From CAJXMH01 sp964001305 (lineage in GTDB: Bacteria; Bacteroidota; Bacteroidia; Flavobacteriales_E; Vicingaceae), in assembly GCA_964001305.1 (NCBI GenBank), contig CAXFAI010000007.1, forward strand, positions 62,001-126,000: a stretch of 64,000 nucleotides of DNA, given 5' to 3'. A program made the position numbers and the translations under genes. The notes under the pieces were generated by a model. That model saw only the letters and a program-made list of their open reading frames with translations, was not told the origin of the DNA and did no database searches. Below are positions 16,628 through 25,386 of this stretch, in pieces (the stretch's first letter is position 1; every line of letters begins with the position of its first letter).

Positions 16628-17290
16628 TTATTTCTTTTTTTCTTGTTGGTATAGCTTATATAAAGTCTCTTGATTTGCAACCCCAGTTGGAATCAAATTA
16701 TTTTTTAATTGATAATCAACAATGGCCTTTTTAGTTTCTTCTTTAAACAATCCATCTCTAGCAATTTCATAACCATTCAAATACAAAAGATTTTGTAAAT
16801 GTTTCACCTCTTGTCCACTATCATTTAATGCTATAGTTGCTCGTTTAAATTGCTGCCTAAACCGATAAATTTCTACTGAAGTACCTGATTCTTCAAGATA
16901 TTTTATCGCTTCATTATCCAACCCTTGCTCTTTCCACTGCTTACTTTGAAGTAACTTCTCTTCCATGTATTTCGTTTGTGTCATCATTTGACGATAAATT
17001 TCTGAAGCTAATTTACTTTGAAGGTTTTCATGATCTACAAACCTTACATCTATCTCAAAATTATACCACTGCTCATTTGCAAATAATCCAATTTCATAAA
17101 CATTCTTTAAATATTCTTTTACTACAGACTGATCGTGGTAATTATAATCAATTTCCTCATTTACATTATAATTATAGTCCACTGGAGCATCAAACCTTGT
17201 ATAATCTAAATACTCGAAAACAACCCAAATAAGTAAGGCAATACTTAGGAGTATAAAAAAATATTTCCCGGCACTATTCTTTTTCTTCAT
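16628..17290 (-). CDS. single-span membrane protein with peptidoglycan-binding domain
   Basis: A 220-residue protein, first gene of the operon. Residues 7-25 form one membrane span (YFFILLSIALLIWVVFEYL) with the bulk expected outside. A helical middle follows (about 40-150). A C-terminal PG_binding_1 three-helix domain occupies about residues 150-215 (VKHLQNLLYLNGYEIARDG, FKEETKKAIVDYQ, VANQETLYKLYQ). It could sense or hold the cell wall and connect it across the membrane to the coiled-coil proteins and GTPase encoded next. No clear promoter with a perfect TAnnTTTG box is seen, though TACTTTG occurs upstream. Confidence 0.8.
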   Translation of the reverse strand: MKKKNSAGKYFFILLSIALLIWVVFEYLDYTRFDAPVDYNYNVNEEIDYNYHDQSVVKEYLKNVYEIGLFANEQWYNFEIDVRFVDHENLQSKLASEIYRQMMTQTKYMEEKLLQSKQWKEQGLDNEAIKYLEESGTSVEIYRFRQQFKRATIALNDSGQEVKHLQNLLYLNGYEIARDGLFKEETKKAIVDYQLKNNLIPTGVANQETLYKLYQQEKKK

Positions 17291-17360
17291 TTGATGATTC
17301 TAAGCCCTTAATACGTGCAAAGTAGCAAAAAGTTTAATATAAAGTTAATTTAAACAGACT

Positions 17361-18566
17361 CTAAATTATTTTGTCTAAAGTTGTGGAAATTAACCAAGCC
17401 GTGGTCCAAGCCGCTTGAAAATTGAAGCCACCAGTCAATGCATCAATATTTAACACTTCACCACAAAAATAAAGGTCTTTAACAAGCTTACTTTCCATAG
17501 TTCGCATATCAACTTCTTTTAAGTTTACTCCCCCACAAGTCACAAACTCCTCTTTAAAAGTAGTCTTCCCATTTGCTCGATAGCTATCTTCTGACAATAC
17601 CTCTTGGAGTTTTTCAAGTTGAATTTTATTCAAGTCAGCCCAATTTAAATTTTCAGGTATATGAGCTCGTTTTAAAAGATAAATCCAAAATCGCTTGGTA
17701 AACGCTTCAATTTTCGTAGCATAGATAAGTTTATTTCCAGAATTCTTTCTTTGTTCATGAAGCCACTCTTCTGCATTTGACATCCACTCTATCTCAAAAT
17801 CAAATTGATACTGTAAATCATGAAGATATTTTGCGGCCTTGGATGATAATTTTAAAATAGCGGGTCCACTCATACCCCAATGCGTAAATAAGACTGGGCC
17901 ATACTCTTCAAAGTTTGAATTCTTTAATCGAACTGTTGCATGTTGAGATATACCCATAAGCTGATTACTCTCATGTCCCTTCATATTGAAAGTAAACAAA
18001 GATGGAATTGGCTTAACAATGCTATGTCCCATTTGATTAATAAACCCATAATGGGCTTCTTTGCCACTTCCTCCGCAAGCTATTATCAATTTTTCTGCCG
18101 TTACTTCTCTCCCATCACTTAGCTTAATCCGAAACAAATCTTTTTTTTCAATTTCTATTACCTCAGCTTTGTTCCACAGTTCTACCCCGTTTCGTTCTGC
18201 TTCAGAAAGAAAACAATCAATAATGGTTTGTGAAGTATTTGATTCAGGAAACATTCTTCCATCCTCTTCCACCTTTAATCCTACACCACGTTCTTCAAAC
18301 CAAGAAATGATATCAGCTGTATAAAATTGATGAAATGGGCCTAATAGTTCTTTTTTGCCTCTTGGATAATTCTCAGTCAACTCTTTAGGGTCAAAACAAG
18401 CATGAGTTACATTACATCTTCCTCCCCCACTTACTTTAACCTTAGCAAGTACTTGATTTGTTTTTTCAAGAATTAACACATCCTTCTTATCGAGTTTCTC
18501 TGCGATATTGATAGCCGCAAAATAACCTGCGGCACCTCCTCCAATAATGACAACCTTCTTATTCAT
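17361..18566 (-). CDS. HI0933/BaiN-like FAD-dependent oxidoreductase
   Basis: Flavoprotein of the HI0933 (YhiN/BaiN-like) family. FAD-binding GGGAAGYFAAINIAE at residues 8-22, the family signature SGGGRCNVTHACF near residue 50, IIACGGSGKEA, and the C-terminal VTCGGVNLKEVD and GFNFQAAWTTAW motifs. Some members reduce bile acids in gut bacteria, but the reaction of most is unknown. The start at ATG 18566 begins MNKKVVIIGGG. An upstream extension would run back into the rpsA terminator. The gene lies downstream of rpsA on the same strand but behind a terminator, so it is separately expressed. Confidence 0.9.
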   Translation of the reverse strand: MNKKVVIIGGGAAGYFAAINIAEKLDKKDVLILEKTNQVLAKVKVSGGGRCNVTHACFDPKELTENYPRGKKELLGPFHQFYTADIISWFEERGVGLKVEEDGRMFPESNTSQTIIDCFLSEAERNGVELWNKAEVIEIEKKDLFRIKLSDGREVTAEKLIIACGGSGKEAHYGFINQMGHSIVKPIPSLFTFNMKGHESNQLMGISQHATVRLKNSNFEEYGPVLFTHWGMSGPAILKLSSKAAKYLHDLQYQFDFEIEWMSNAEEWLHEQRKNSGNKLIYATKIEAFTKRFWIYLLKRAHIPENLNWADLNKIQLEKLQEVLSEDSYRANGKTTFKEEFVTCGGVNLKEVDMRTMESKLVKDLYFCGEVLNIDALTGGFNFQAAWTTAWLISTTLDKII

Positions 18567-18591
18567 TTTAATTTGTAAAAGTAAAACTACA

Positions 18592-18624
18592 GCAAAAAAA
18601 AAGCCTCGCAAATGCGAGGCTTTT
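18592..18624 (-). terminator. rho-independent terminator of rpsA
   Basis: On the minus strand GCCTCGCA pairs with TGCGAGGC (18603-18620) and is followed by nine T (complement of 18594-18602). It lies 17 bases past the rpsA stop. Confidence 0.88.
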
Positions 18625-18640
18625 CTCAATGATAAATCAA

Positions 18641-20773
18641 TTATTTAGAGGCTTTCTTTTCGCCATCTTCCAATTCATCTTTTAAGCTAGCTAAAGCGTC
18701 CAAGTCACCTAAAGTAGTTTTTTCTTGGTTATCACTCATGCTTCTAAGCGCTTTTTGTGTAGCTCTCTTCTGAGCATTTGCTTTCTTACGATTCTGCTTT
18801 TGCTCTTCTTCTTCAACATCTCTGTGAATTTGAGTATGTGAAACTGTGATTTTACGAGCATGTTTGTTGAAGTCCATGATTTTGAAATCTAGTTCTTCAT
18901 CTTTATCAGCAGTTGTGCCGTCTTCTTTTACCAAATTACGTTTAGAAGCAAAAGCTTCAACACCGTATGGTAAAATGATTGTAGCACCTTTAGCATTTAC
19001 TTCACTAATGGTTCCTTTATGTACACTGTCTAATTCAAAAACAGTTTCAAAAGTTTCCCATGGATTTTCTTCCAATTGCTTGTAACCTAAGCTCAGTCTT
19101 CTTTGGTCTTTATCAATTTCTAAGATTACCACTTCCATTTCATCACCTACTGCGGTAACTTCTTTTGGATGGTTAATTTTCTTAGACCAAGATAAATCTG
19201 AAATATGAACTAAACCATCTACACCTTCTTCTAACTCAACGAAAACACCGAAGTCTGAGATGTTAGTTACTTTTCCGCTATGCTTAGAGTCAACTGGATA
19301 TCTTGCTGCAATTTCTTCCCATGGATCTGGAGTTAATTGCTTAACACCAAGAGACATTTTTCTTTCTTCTCTATCTAATGTTAAAATTACAGCTTCAACA
19401 TCATCACCCACTTTAAAGAATGCTTGAGCAGGCTGTAATTGGTTAGACCAAGAAATTTCTGAAACGTGAATTAGACCTTCAACACCTGGTTGAATTTCAA
19501 CAAAAGCACCATAGTCTGCAACTACAACGACTTTACCTTTCACTTTATCTCCTACTTGTAAATTTTCATCCAATTTCTCCCATGGATGACCTTCAAGCTG
19601 CTTCATACCTAAAGCAATACGCTTCTTGTCATCATCAAAGTCAAGGATTACCACTTTTACAATTTGGTCAAGTTCAACCACTTCTTCAGGGTGGTTTACT
19701 CTACCCCAAGAAAGGTCAGTAATATGTACTAAACCATCTACACCACCTAAGTCAATAAATACACCGTAAGAAGTAATATTCTTAACCGTACCTTCAAGTA
19801 CTTGACCTTTTTCTAACTGAGAAATGATTTCTTTCTTCTGAACTTCTAATTCAGCTTCAATCAAGGCTTTGTGAGAAACAACTACGTTTTTAAATTCTTT
19901 GTTGATCTTAACCACTTTAAATTCCATGGTCTTATCAACATACTGATCGTAGTCTCTGATTGGCTTCACATCAATTTGTGAACCAGGTAAGAAAGCTTCA
20001 ATTCCAAAAACGTCTACAATTAAACCACCTTTGGTTCTGCACTTCACATATCCTTTAATTACTTCTTGAGTATTTAAAGCATTGTTAACACTTTCCCATG
20101 CTCTTAAAGCTCTTGCTTTTCTGTGAGAAAGAACTAATTGACCGTTTTTATCTTCTTGACTTTCAATAAATACTTCAATTACATCACCTACTTCTAACTC
20201 ATCTCTGTATTTTAATTCTGACATGCTAATTACACCGTCAGACTTATATCCAATATCAACAACAACTTCTCTAGACGTTATGCTAACTACCTTACCGTCA
20301 ATAACATCTTGTTCTTGAATAGAAGTCAATGTTTCATCGTACATCTTTTCTAAGTCAGCTTGCTCAGCATCATTATACTTATCGTCGTACTTTCCGATTG
20401 CATTCCAATCAAACTCCTTTCTAAAAGTTTCAAGCTCTTGTTGACGCTCTTCTCTTGTTTTTGGCTTCTCTTCAGATTTTACTTCTTCAGCATCTGTTGT
20501 TTTATCTTCAACAATTGCAGTTTCGCTAACTTCCACTTTTTGCTTCGGCTTGCTAACTCGCTTTGCTTTAGTTTCCTTTTCTTCTGAATTTTCTGCTGCC
20601 TTTTTAGCTTTTGCTTCTACTGGAGTAGTTTCAGCATCTGGCTTTGGAGTTGTTGTTTTTTCTGCTTTAACCTCTGCTTCAGGTTTTGCAGTTTCCTTTT
20701 GTTCAGTAGCTTTTGGAGTTTCTACTTTTTTTTCTTCTGCATTTTCTGCAGCGTTTTCTTTTGATTCAGCCAT
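18641..20773 (-). CDS. rpsA: 30S ribosomal protein S1
   Basis: A 710-residue S1 protein that helps mRNA bind the 30S subunit. The first 125 residues are a low-complexity extension of Glu, Lys, Ala and Thr, typical of Bacteroidetes. Six S1 OB-fold repeats follow at about 150-220, 235-305, 320-390, 405-475, 490-560 and 575-645; repeats 3-5 carry strong VDGLVHITDLSW-type signatures. The basic tail (EEEQKQNRKKANAQKRATQKAL) ends in an acidic stretch. Given that genes here lack Shine-Dalgarno sequences, S1 is likely central to initiation. The leader from box 20873 to the ATG is about 95 bases. Terminator at 18592-18624. Confidence 0.96.
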   Translation of the reverse strand: MAESKENAAENAEEKKVETPKATEQKETAKPEAEVKAEKTTTPKPDAETTPVEAKAKKAAENSEEKETKAKRVSKPKQKVEVSETAIVEDKTTDAEEVKSEEKPKTREERQQELETFRKEFDWNAIGKYDDKYNDAEQADLEKMYDETLTSIQEQDVIDGKVVSITSREVVVDIGYKSDGVISMSELKYRDELEVGDVIEVFIESQEDKNGQLVLSHRKARALRAWESVNNALNTQEVIKGYVKCRTKGGLIVDVFGIEAFLPGSQIDVKPIRDYDQYVDKTMEFKVVKINKEFKNVVVSHKALIEAELEVQKKEIISQLEKGQVLEGTVKNITSYGVFIDLGGVDGLVHITDLSWGRVNHPEEVVELDQIVKVVILDFDDDKKRIALGMKQLEGHPWEKLDENLQVGDKVKGKVVVVADYGAFVEIQPGVEGLIHVSEISWSNQLQPAQAFFKVGDDVEAVILTLDREERKMSLGVKQLTPDPWEEIAARYPVDSKHSGKVTNISDFGVFVELEEGVDGLVHISDLSWSKKINHPKEVTAVGDEMEVVILEIDKDQRRLSLGYKQLEENPWETFETVFELDSVHKGTISEVNAKGATIILPYGVEAFASKRNLVKEDGTTADKDEELDFKIMDFNKHARKITVSHTQIHRDVEEEEQKQNRKKANAQKRATQKALRSMSDNQEKTTLGDLDALASLKDELEDGEKKASK

Positions 20774-20872
20774 TAAGACTTAATTTGTATTTCGTTTTTA
20801 AACGGTAAGTAAAACGAAAGTTGTTAATATTTACCCATTTATACCGATTATGGGCTTTAAAATTTGAGGGCG

Positions 20873-20890
20873 CAAATATACACAAATATA
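20873..20890 (-). promoter_or_regulatory. tandem -7 boxes upstream of rpsA
   Basis: Two copies of CAAATATA (20873-20880 and 20883-20890) read TATATTTG on the minus strand, each a full match to TAnnTTTG, ten bases apart. They would give a leader of about 95-105 bases for rpsA. No clear -33 element. Confidence 0.5.
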
Positions 20891-20965
20891 TAATCCCTTT
20901 GTCTGATGATTATTAGGTACTTTTCTGTTTAGCTATTTTTTAGATTAACTAAAAACTTCATTGAG

Positions 20966-20973
20966 TAATTTTG
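20966..20973 (+). promoter_or_regulatory. -7 promoter box of ispH
   Basis: TAATTTTG matches TAnnTTTG and ends ten bases before the ATG at 20984, so the leader would be only a few bases. No clear -33 element. Confidence 0.5.
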
Positions 20974-20983
20974 TTAAACTACT

Positions 20984-22207
20984 ATGAAACAATTTGACAT
21001 TCCCACATACTATAGAAGCTCTTTTATTTCGCAGATAAAAAATAGCAGAAAAAGTGCCGACCCTAGGAAAAAAGACTTTAAACCAAGTACACTTGATTTT
21101 GGACCTATACAAGTTTTAGTTGCTAGGCATTTTGGCTTTTGTTACGGAGTAGAAAACGCCATAGAAATTGCCTATAAAGCTGTGGAAGAAAACCCTGGAA
21201 AGTCAATATACCTTTTAAGTCAAATGATTCATAACCCCAAGGTTAATGCTGACTTACAAGCCATGGGAGTTCAATTCATTATGGATACTCAGGGTAACCA
21301 ATTTATTCCTTGGGATGCCATTTCTGAAGAAGATGTTGTTATCATTCCTGCTTTTGGGACTACTCTTGAAGTTGAAAAAAGACTGACTGAAAAAGGTGTT
21401 GAACTAAGAAAGTATGACACAACCTGCCCATTTGTAACCAAGGTTTGGAAACAATCTGAAAAGCTTGGCAAACAAGATTATACAGTCATTATTCATGGAA
21501 AACACAAACATGAAGAAACGAGAGCTACTTTTTCTCATTCATCTCAACATGCTAAATCAATTGTAGTGAGAGATATGGAAGAAGCTGAATTGCTAGGTGC
21601 ATTTATGCTTGGTCAAATGGAGTTAGATCAATTTCACGAAGCTTTTTCAAATCAAGTGTCTTATGGATTTAATCCACAACAAGACCTTGAACGCGTAGGT
21701 GTGGTAAATCAAACAACCATGCTTGCTTCAGATACTTTAGCAATAGCTGACTATTTTAAAGCCGTTATGGTTGACAAATATGGAGAAAGCGAAATCAAAA
21801 ATCACTTTGCTGATACAAGAGATACACTATGCTATGCAACCAATGATAATCAGCAAGCAACCTATGGATTACTTGAAGAAAAAGCAGATATAGCCTTGGT
21901 AGTTGGTGGTTTTAATAGTTCTAACACTTCTCATCTTGTAGAGCTTTGTGAAATGAAACTTCCAACTTACTTTATTTCAAGTGCAGAGGAATTAGTTTCT
22001 GAGAAAAAAATCCGTCATTTTGATTACAAGAATAAACAGATGTTAAGTACATCCAATTATTTAATCAATAAAAATCCTATTCGGGTGATTTTAACTTCTG
22101 GGGCATCTTGTCCTGATGCGGTTGTTGATGGAGTGTTAGACAGACTGCTTTCGTTTTTTGAAAATACCAAGTCAAAAGAAGAACTTTTAGCTCAATTTAC
22201 CGACTAA
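20984..22207 (+). CDS. ispH: 4-hydroxy-3-methylbut-2-enyl diphosphate reductase
   Basis: Last step of the MEP isoprenoid pathway: reduces HMBPP to IPP and DMAPP with a 4Fe-4S cluster. The three cluster cysteines are in HFGFCYGVENA (Cys53), DTTCPFVTKVW, and TSGASCPDAVVDG. Histidine motifs are SQMIHNPKVN and IIHGKHKHEET. At 407 residues it is the long form found in plants, cyanobacteria and Bacteroidetes, with about 40 extra N-terminal residues and a long insertion. The ATG at 20984 closely follows a promoter box. Its end overlaps cmk by 11 bases tail to tail. Divergent from rpsA. Confidence 0.95.
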   Translation: MKQFDIPTYYRSSFISQIKNSRKSADPRKKDFKPSTLDFGPIQVLVARHFGFCYGVENAIEIAYKAVEENPGKSIYLLSQMIHNPKVNADLQAMGVQFIMDTQGNQFIPWDAISEEDVVIIPAFGTTLEVEKRLTEKGVELRKYDTTCPFVTKVWKQSEKLGKQDYTVIIHGKHKHEETRATFSHSSQHAKSIVVRDMEEAELLGAFMLGQMELDQFHEAFSNQVSYGFNPQQDLERVGVVNQTTMLASDTLAIADYFKAVMVDKYGESEIKNHFADTRDTLCYATNDNQQATYGLLEEKADIALVVGGFNSSNTSHLVELCEMKLPTYFISSAEELVSEKKIRHFDYKNKQMLSTSNYLINKNPIRVILTSGASCPDAVVDGVLDRLLSFFENTKSKEELLAQFTD

Positions 22208-22889
22208 GGTTAAATTTAGATTCTAAAATTTCTAAAACAAATTCAAGTTGTTGTTCTTGATTTAAATTAGAATTATCCAATATAATAGCATCTTCTGCTT
22301 GCACTAATGGATTCTCTTTTCGATGTGTATCGTTATAATCTCGTTTGGAAAGGTTTTCTCTTACCTCATCCATGCTTATCACTTGACCTTTAGCTTGTAG
22401 TTCTTTAAATCTTCGCTGAACTCTAACCTCTTGATTTGCGGTCATAAAAACCTTTAGTTCTGCTTCGGGAAATACCTGTGTTCCAATATCTCGTCCATCT
22501 ACAACTATACCTTTATTCTCACCTGCCTTTTGCTGCAAGCGTATCATGTGTTTTCTAATCGACTTGATTTGGGCCACTTCACTGACTAGATCAGAGACCA
22601 TCTTCCCTCGAATTTCAGCTTCAACATCTACCCCATTTAAGAAAGTTGTATTCTCAGTTGTAATAGAATCTGCTTGAAAAGTGATTTGTATATTGGGTAT
22701 CAAACTATCAATTTCTTGATCGGAAAGTTTCGTAAAATCAATTTGGTTTTCAATACCGTATAAAGTAATGGCACGATACATTGCACCTGTATCTAAATAA
22801 CCATAACCAAGCCTTTTAGCTAATGCTTTGGCCAATGTACTTTTACCACAAGAAGAATATCCATCTATGGCAATAATAATTGCTTGCAT
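22197..22889 (-). CDS. cmk: cytidylate kinase
   Basis: Phosphorylates CMP/dCMP with ATP. P-loop AIDGYSSCGKSTLAKALA at residues 7-23, LDTGAMYRAITLY for nucleotide binding, and the NMP-domain GRDIGTQVFP and KVFMTANQEVRVQRR segments. The length of 230 residues is standard. It lies nine bases after porQ on the same strand, an arrangement also found in other Bacteroidetes, and overlaps ispH by 11 bases at the 3' ends. Confidence 0.95.
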   Translation of the reverse strand: MQAIIIAIDGYSSCGKSTLAKALAKRLGYGYLDTGAMYRAITLYGIENQIDFTKLSDQEIDSLIPNIQITFQADSITTENTTFLNGVDVEAEIRGKMVSDLVSEVAQIKSIRKHMIRLQQKAGENKGIVVDGRDIGTQVFPEAELKVFMTANQEVRVQRRFKELQAKGQVISMDEVRENLSKRDYNDTHRKENPLVQAEDAIILDNSNLNQEQQLEFVLEILESKFNLSR

Positions 22890-22898
22890 GCTGCGAAG

Positions 22899-23945
22899 TT
22901 AATTGATAAAATCAGAAAGGCGAGTAGAAACAGAAAATGTATTAGTGGCCCCTGCTTGATGAAATGCTGAACGACCGTAACTTAAATGAAACTTTGAAAC
23001 TCTAAGTCCAAAACCCCAGCTTAAACCAACGGTTCCTAATTTCTCATCAATTCGCAAGTCAACTCTACGGAAATAGTTATATCCTAAACGAACATTAAAA
23101 TTATCAGTAATTAAAAACTCAGCATTGACAATCAAGTGCCTTGCTACATTTTCAAAAAAGCCTGGATCTTTATCCTCTTCTTCAGCCTGAGAAGGATCTA
23201 ATAAAACCGACTCATCTACCTCATCATTTGGGTTTTCATATTGTAAATCCCATTGTTGTAAATTGTGCATGATTAAACCTAATCTCACTGGTACATTCTT
23301 TAGTCTTTTGCTAAATCCTAATTGCAATTCGTAAGGCAATTTTTCATTGATTCCTTCAGTGTATGAATTTACTTCTGTACCCAAATTTTTGATTAGAAAA
23401 GAAAGTGCAACTTCTCGCTTTCTTGAGTAATAGTTCAATCCTAGGTCAGCAGCAATAGCCAATGACTGAACTGTAAATAAGTCTGAATAAATGGTTTTTA
23501 AATTAATACCGGCGCTAAAATTAGAATCTAACTCTCTTGCATAACCTAACTGAAAGGCGTATTCCCCAGCAGTAAACTGACCAATCTCATTTCCTGCTTC
23601 ATCAGTTTCAACAAAATCACCATAGCTAACATATTTCATCCCAAGATTAAATGTTCCTATGCTATCAAAATGCTTCCCATATCCAACTGTTCCATATGAT
23701 ATATCGGTCAGGTAATCAACATAAGTCAAGGCTAGCTGATTGTCCATTTTTTGGTTGAGCAAGGCTGGATTTTCCATTCCCAGAAAAAGATCATTATCTC
23801 TTACAGCAATCTGATTACCTCCCAAAGCAGCAACCCGCGCAGATGAAGTTAAATTGAGAAATTCAAAACTATTCTCACCGCCTGTTTGGCTATAGGTAGT
23901 AAAAGGCAATAAAAGGGCTAGTAAAACAAAATATCTTATTGGCAT
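22899..23945 (-). CDS. porQ: type IX secretion system protein PorQ
   Basis: A 348-residue outer-membrane beta-barrel with signal peptide (RYFVLLALLLPFTTYS). The N-terminal motif NSFEFLNLTSSARVAALGGNQIAVRDND followed by NPALL is characteristic of PorQ. In the T9SS, PorQ and PorZ form the attachment complex, together with PorU/PorV, which anchors cargo to lipopolysaccharide. The C-terminal strands end in LSDFIN. The gene precedes cmk by nine bases. The giant cargo protein at 48112 carries the matching T9SS C-terminal signal, so the system is likely functional. Alternative: a generic PorV-like barrel, less likely given the motif. Confidence 0.87.
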   Translation of the reverse strand: MPIRYFVLLALLLPFTTYSQTGGENSFEFLNLTSSARVAALGGNQIAVRDNDLFLGMENPALLNQKMDNQLALTYVDYLTDISYGTVGYGKHFDSIGTFNLGMKYVSYGDFVETDEAGNEIGQFTAGEYAFQLGYARELDSNFSAGINLKTIYSDLFTVQSLAIAADLGLNYYSRKREVALSFLIKNLGTEVNSYTEGINEKLPYELQLGFSKRLKNVPVRLGLIMHNLQQWDLQYENPNDEVDESVLLDPSQAEEEDKDPGFFENVARHLIVNAEFLITDNFNVRLGYNYFRRVDLRIDEKLGTVGLSWGFGLRVSKFHLSYGRSAFHQAGATNTFSVSTRLSDFIN

Positions 23946-24027
23946 AAGTAATTTAAAGCTTAGAATACGCTAAAGTATAGCTATTATTGTTTTAGACGTT
24001 TGGAAACTTTAAATAATTGCATTTACT

Positions 24028-24393
24028 CTAATCGGCATTAATATTTTCATTCTTTTTTACCAATGCAAAATTCCCTTTATCAATTTCTAAATAACCTTGA
24101 TCATAGCAAAATACATAGGTCTTATTTTCTTTGGTTTTATAGATGTCGGTGTGGTAGTTGAAGTTAAAACCTGCTTTCAGTAATGCATCTTTATGAACTT
24201 TACTTTTTCCATTCGGGTTGAACAAGAAAAGTAACTTCCGATTCTTTTTTAGAATTGCATTCACCTTTCTTACGTATGCATTTTCTTCTCTTTTTATTTT
24301 ATTGTTGTAACTGTTTCTACATTGGTCGCTGCAAAATTTTTTATCAATTCTGCCATAGAGTTCCATACCACATTCTAAACACGCTTTTTCCAT
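24028..24393 (-). CDS. zinc-ribbon protein of unknown function
   Basis: A 121-residue protein. The N terminus is a four-cysteine zinc ribbon (CLECGMELYGRIDKKFCSDQC, C-x2-C then C-x3-C) of the type seen in DUF2116-like and other FCSxxCR proteins. It continues with a basic helical region (NSYNNKIKREENAYVRKVNAILKKNRK) and a C-terminal alpha/beta part with KAGFNFNYHTDIYKTKENKTYVFCYDQGYL. Proteins of this shape are widespread in Bacteroidetes, function unknown; nucleic-acid binding is a guess from the basic ribbon. It lies between porQ and xerD, all on the minus strand but with gaps of 82 and 55 bases. Confidence 0.8.
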   Translation of the reverse strand: MEKACLECGMELYGRIDKKFCSDQCRNSYNNKIKREENAYVRKVNAILKKNRKLLFLFNPNGKSKVHKDALLKAGFNFNYHTDIYKTKENKTYVFCYDQGYLEIDKGNFALVKKNENINAD

Positions 24394-24448
24394 ATTAAGT
24401 TGTCTTTAATTCTAGTAAAACTATAAAAAAGTGTGCAGTTCTTCAACC

Positions 24449-25354
24449 TTAGCCTTTCCCTCTAGGGTGAAATTCAATAATGGCATCTCTTAAATAACTT
24501 CGATCTAAGTGAGTATAAATCTCTGTAGTGGTAATAGATTCATGCCCCAACATTTCTTGAACTGCACGTAAGTCAGCTCCCCCATCTACAAGGTGCGTGG
24601 CAAAAGAATGCCGAAAAGTATGTGGACTAATTGTTTTTTGAATTCCCGCGGCTGTTGCTAATCTCTTGATGATGGTAAAAACCATTACTCGGCTTAAACC
24701 TTTTCCACGGTTATTTAAAAATAGTATATCTGAAGATGAAGCGTCTATCTTCTGATGGTTGCGCTTATGTTCTAAATAATAATGGATGTACTTTAAGGCT
24801 GTTTTACCTATGGGCACTAAACGCTCTTTATTGCCCTTACCTTTTACCATTACAAATCCTTCTTCTTCTAAAATGTTTGATAACTTCAAGCCTATTAACT
24901 CAGAAACACGCAAACCACAGCTATATAATGTTTCCAGAATTGCTCTATTTCGTTCACCTTCATTGGAACTTAAATCTATGGCTGCAATTAATGCATCTAT
25001 CTCTTCAATGGACAGAACTTCGGGTAGTTTTCTTCCCACTTTAGGGCTATCAATCAAATCTGTTGGATCTTCTTCTACAATATCTTCTAATAACAAATAC
25101 TTATAAAAAGCTTTAATTCCCGATAAAATTCTAGCTTGTGAGCGTGCTGAAATACCTAAATCAAAAAGCCAATGTAAAAAGTTTGAAAAGTCGGAATCAC
25201 TTAATTCTTTAGGCCCTTTATTTAATTGGTTTAACTCCAGGTACTGACTTACTTTATCAATATCTCTTAAGTAAGCATTAATGGAATTAGAAGCTAATGA
25301 TTTCTCTAGTTTCAAGTAATTTTTAAATCCTTCTCGATAGTTATCCCACTTCAT
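24449..25354 (-). CDS. xerD: site-specific tyrosine recombinase XerD/XerC
   Basis: A 301-residue chromosome dimer-resolving recombinase. An N-terminal SAM-like core-binding domain occupies about residues 1-90, followed by the catalytic domain. The catalytic set is visible: Arg in CGLRVSELIGL, Lys in VKGKGNKERLVP, His and Arg in HTFRHSFATHL, His in LGHESITTT and nucleophile Tyr in EIYTHLD. The length and standing position as a lone housekeeping gene argue for Xer rather than a mobile-element integrase; no att sites flank it. It is divergent from aroQ with only 32 bases between starts. Confidence 0.92.
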   Translation of the reverse strand: MKWDNYREGFKNYLKLEKSLASNSINAYLRDIDKVSQYLELNQLNKGPKELSDSDFSNFLHWLFDLGISARSQARILSGIKAFYKYLLLEDIVEEDPTDLIDSPKVGRKLPEVLSIEEIDALIAAIDLSSNEGERNRAILETLYSCGLRVSELIGLKLSNILEEEGFVMVKGKGNKERLVPIGKTALKYIHYYLEHKRNHQKIDASSSDILFLNNRGKGLSRVMVFTIIKRLATAAGIQKTISPHTFRHSFATHLVDGGADLRAVQEMLGHESITTTEIYTHLDRSYLRDAIIEFHPRGKG

Positions 25355-25359
25355 AGAGA

Positions 25360-25367
25360 CAAATGTA
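25360..25367 (-). promoter_or_regulatory. -7 promoter box of xerD
   Basis: Minus-strand TACATTTG, full match to TAnnTTTG, ending five bases before the xerD ATG at 25354. It directly abuts the aroQ box at 25368-25375. The xerD mRNA would be leaderless or nearly so. Confidence 0.55.
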
Positions 25368-25375
25368 TACTTTTG
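25368..25375 (+). promoter_or_regulatory. -7 promoter box of aroQ
   Basis: TACTTTTG, full match to TAnnTTTG, ending 11 bases before the aroQ ATG at 25387. It touches the xerD box, giving the near-palindrome CAAATGTATACTTTTG. Confidence 0.55.
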
Positions 25376-25386
25376 AGTTTAGCATC

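Noticed and set aside
24449..25354. xerD as integrase of a mobile element near ssrA
   Set aside because: It is 15 kb away from the ssrA repeat, lies among housekeeping genes, has the length and motifs of Xer recombinases, and has no flanking repeats that I could see.
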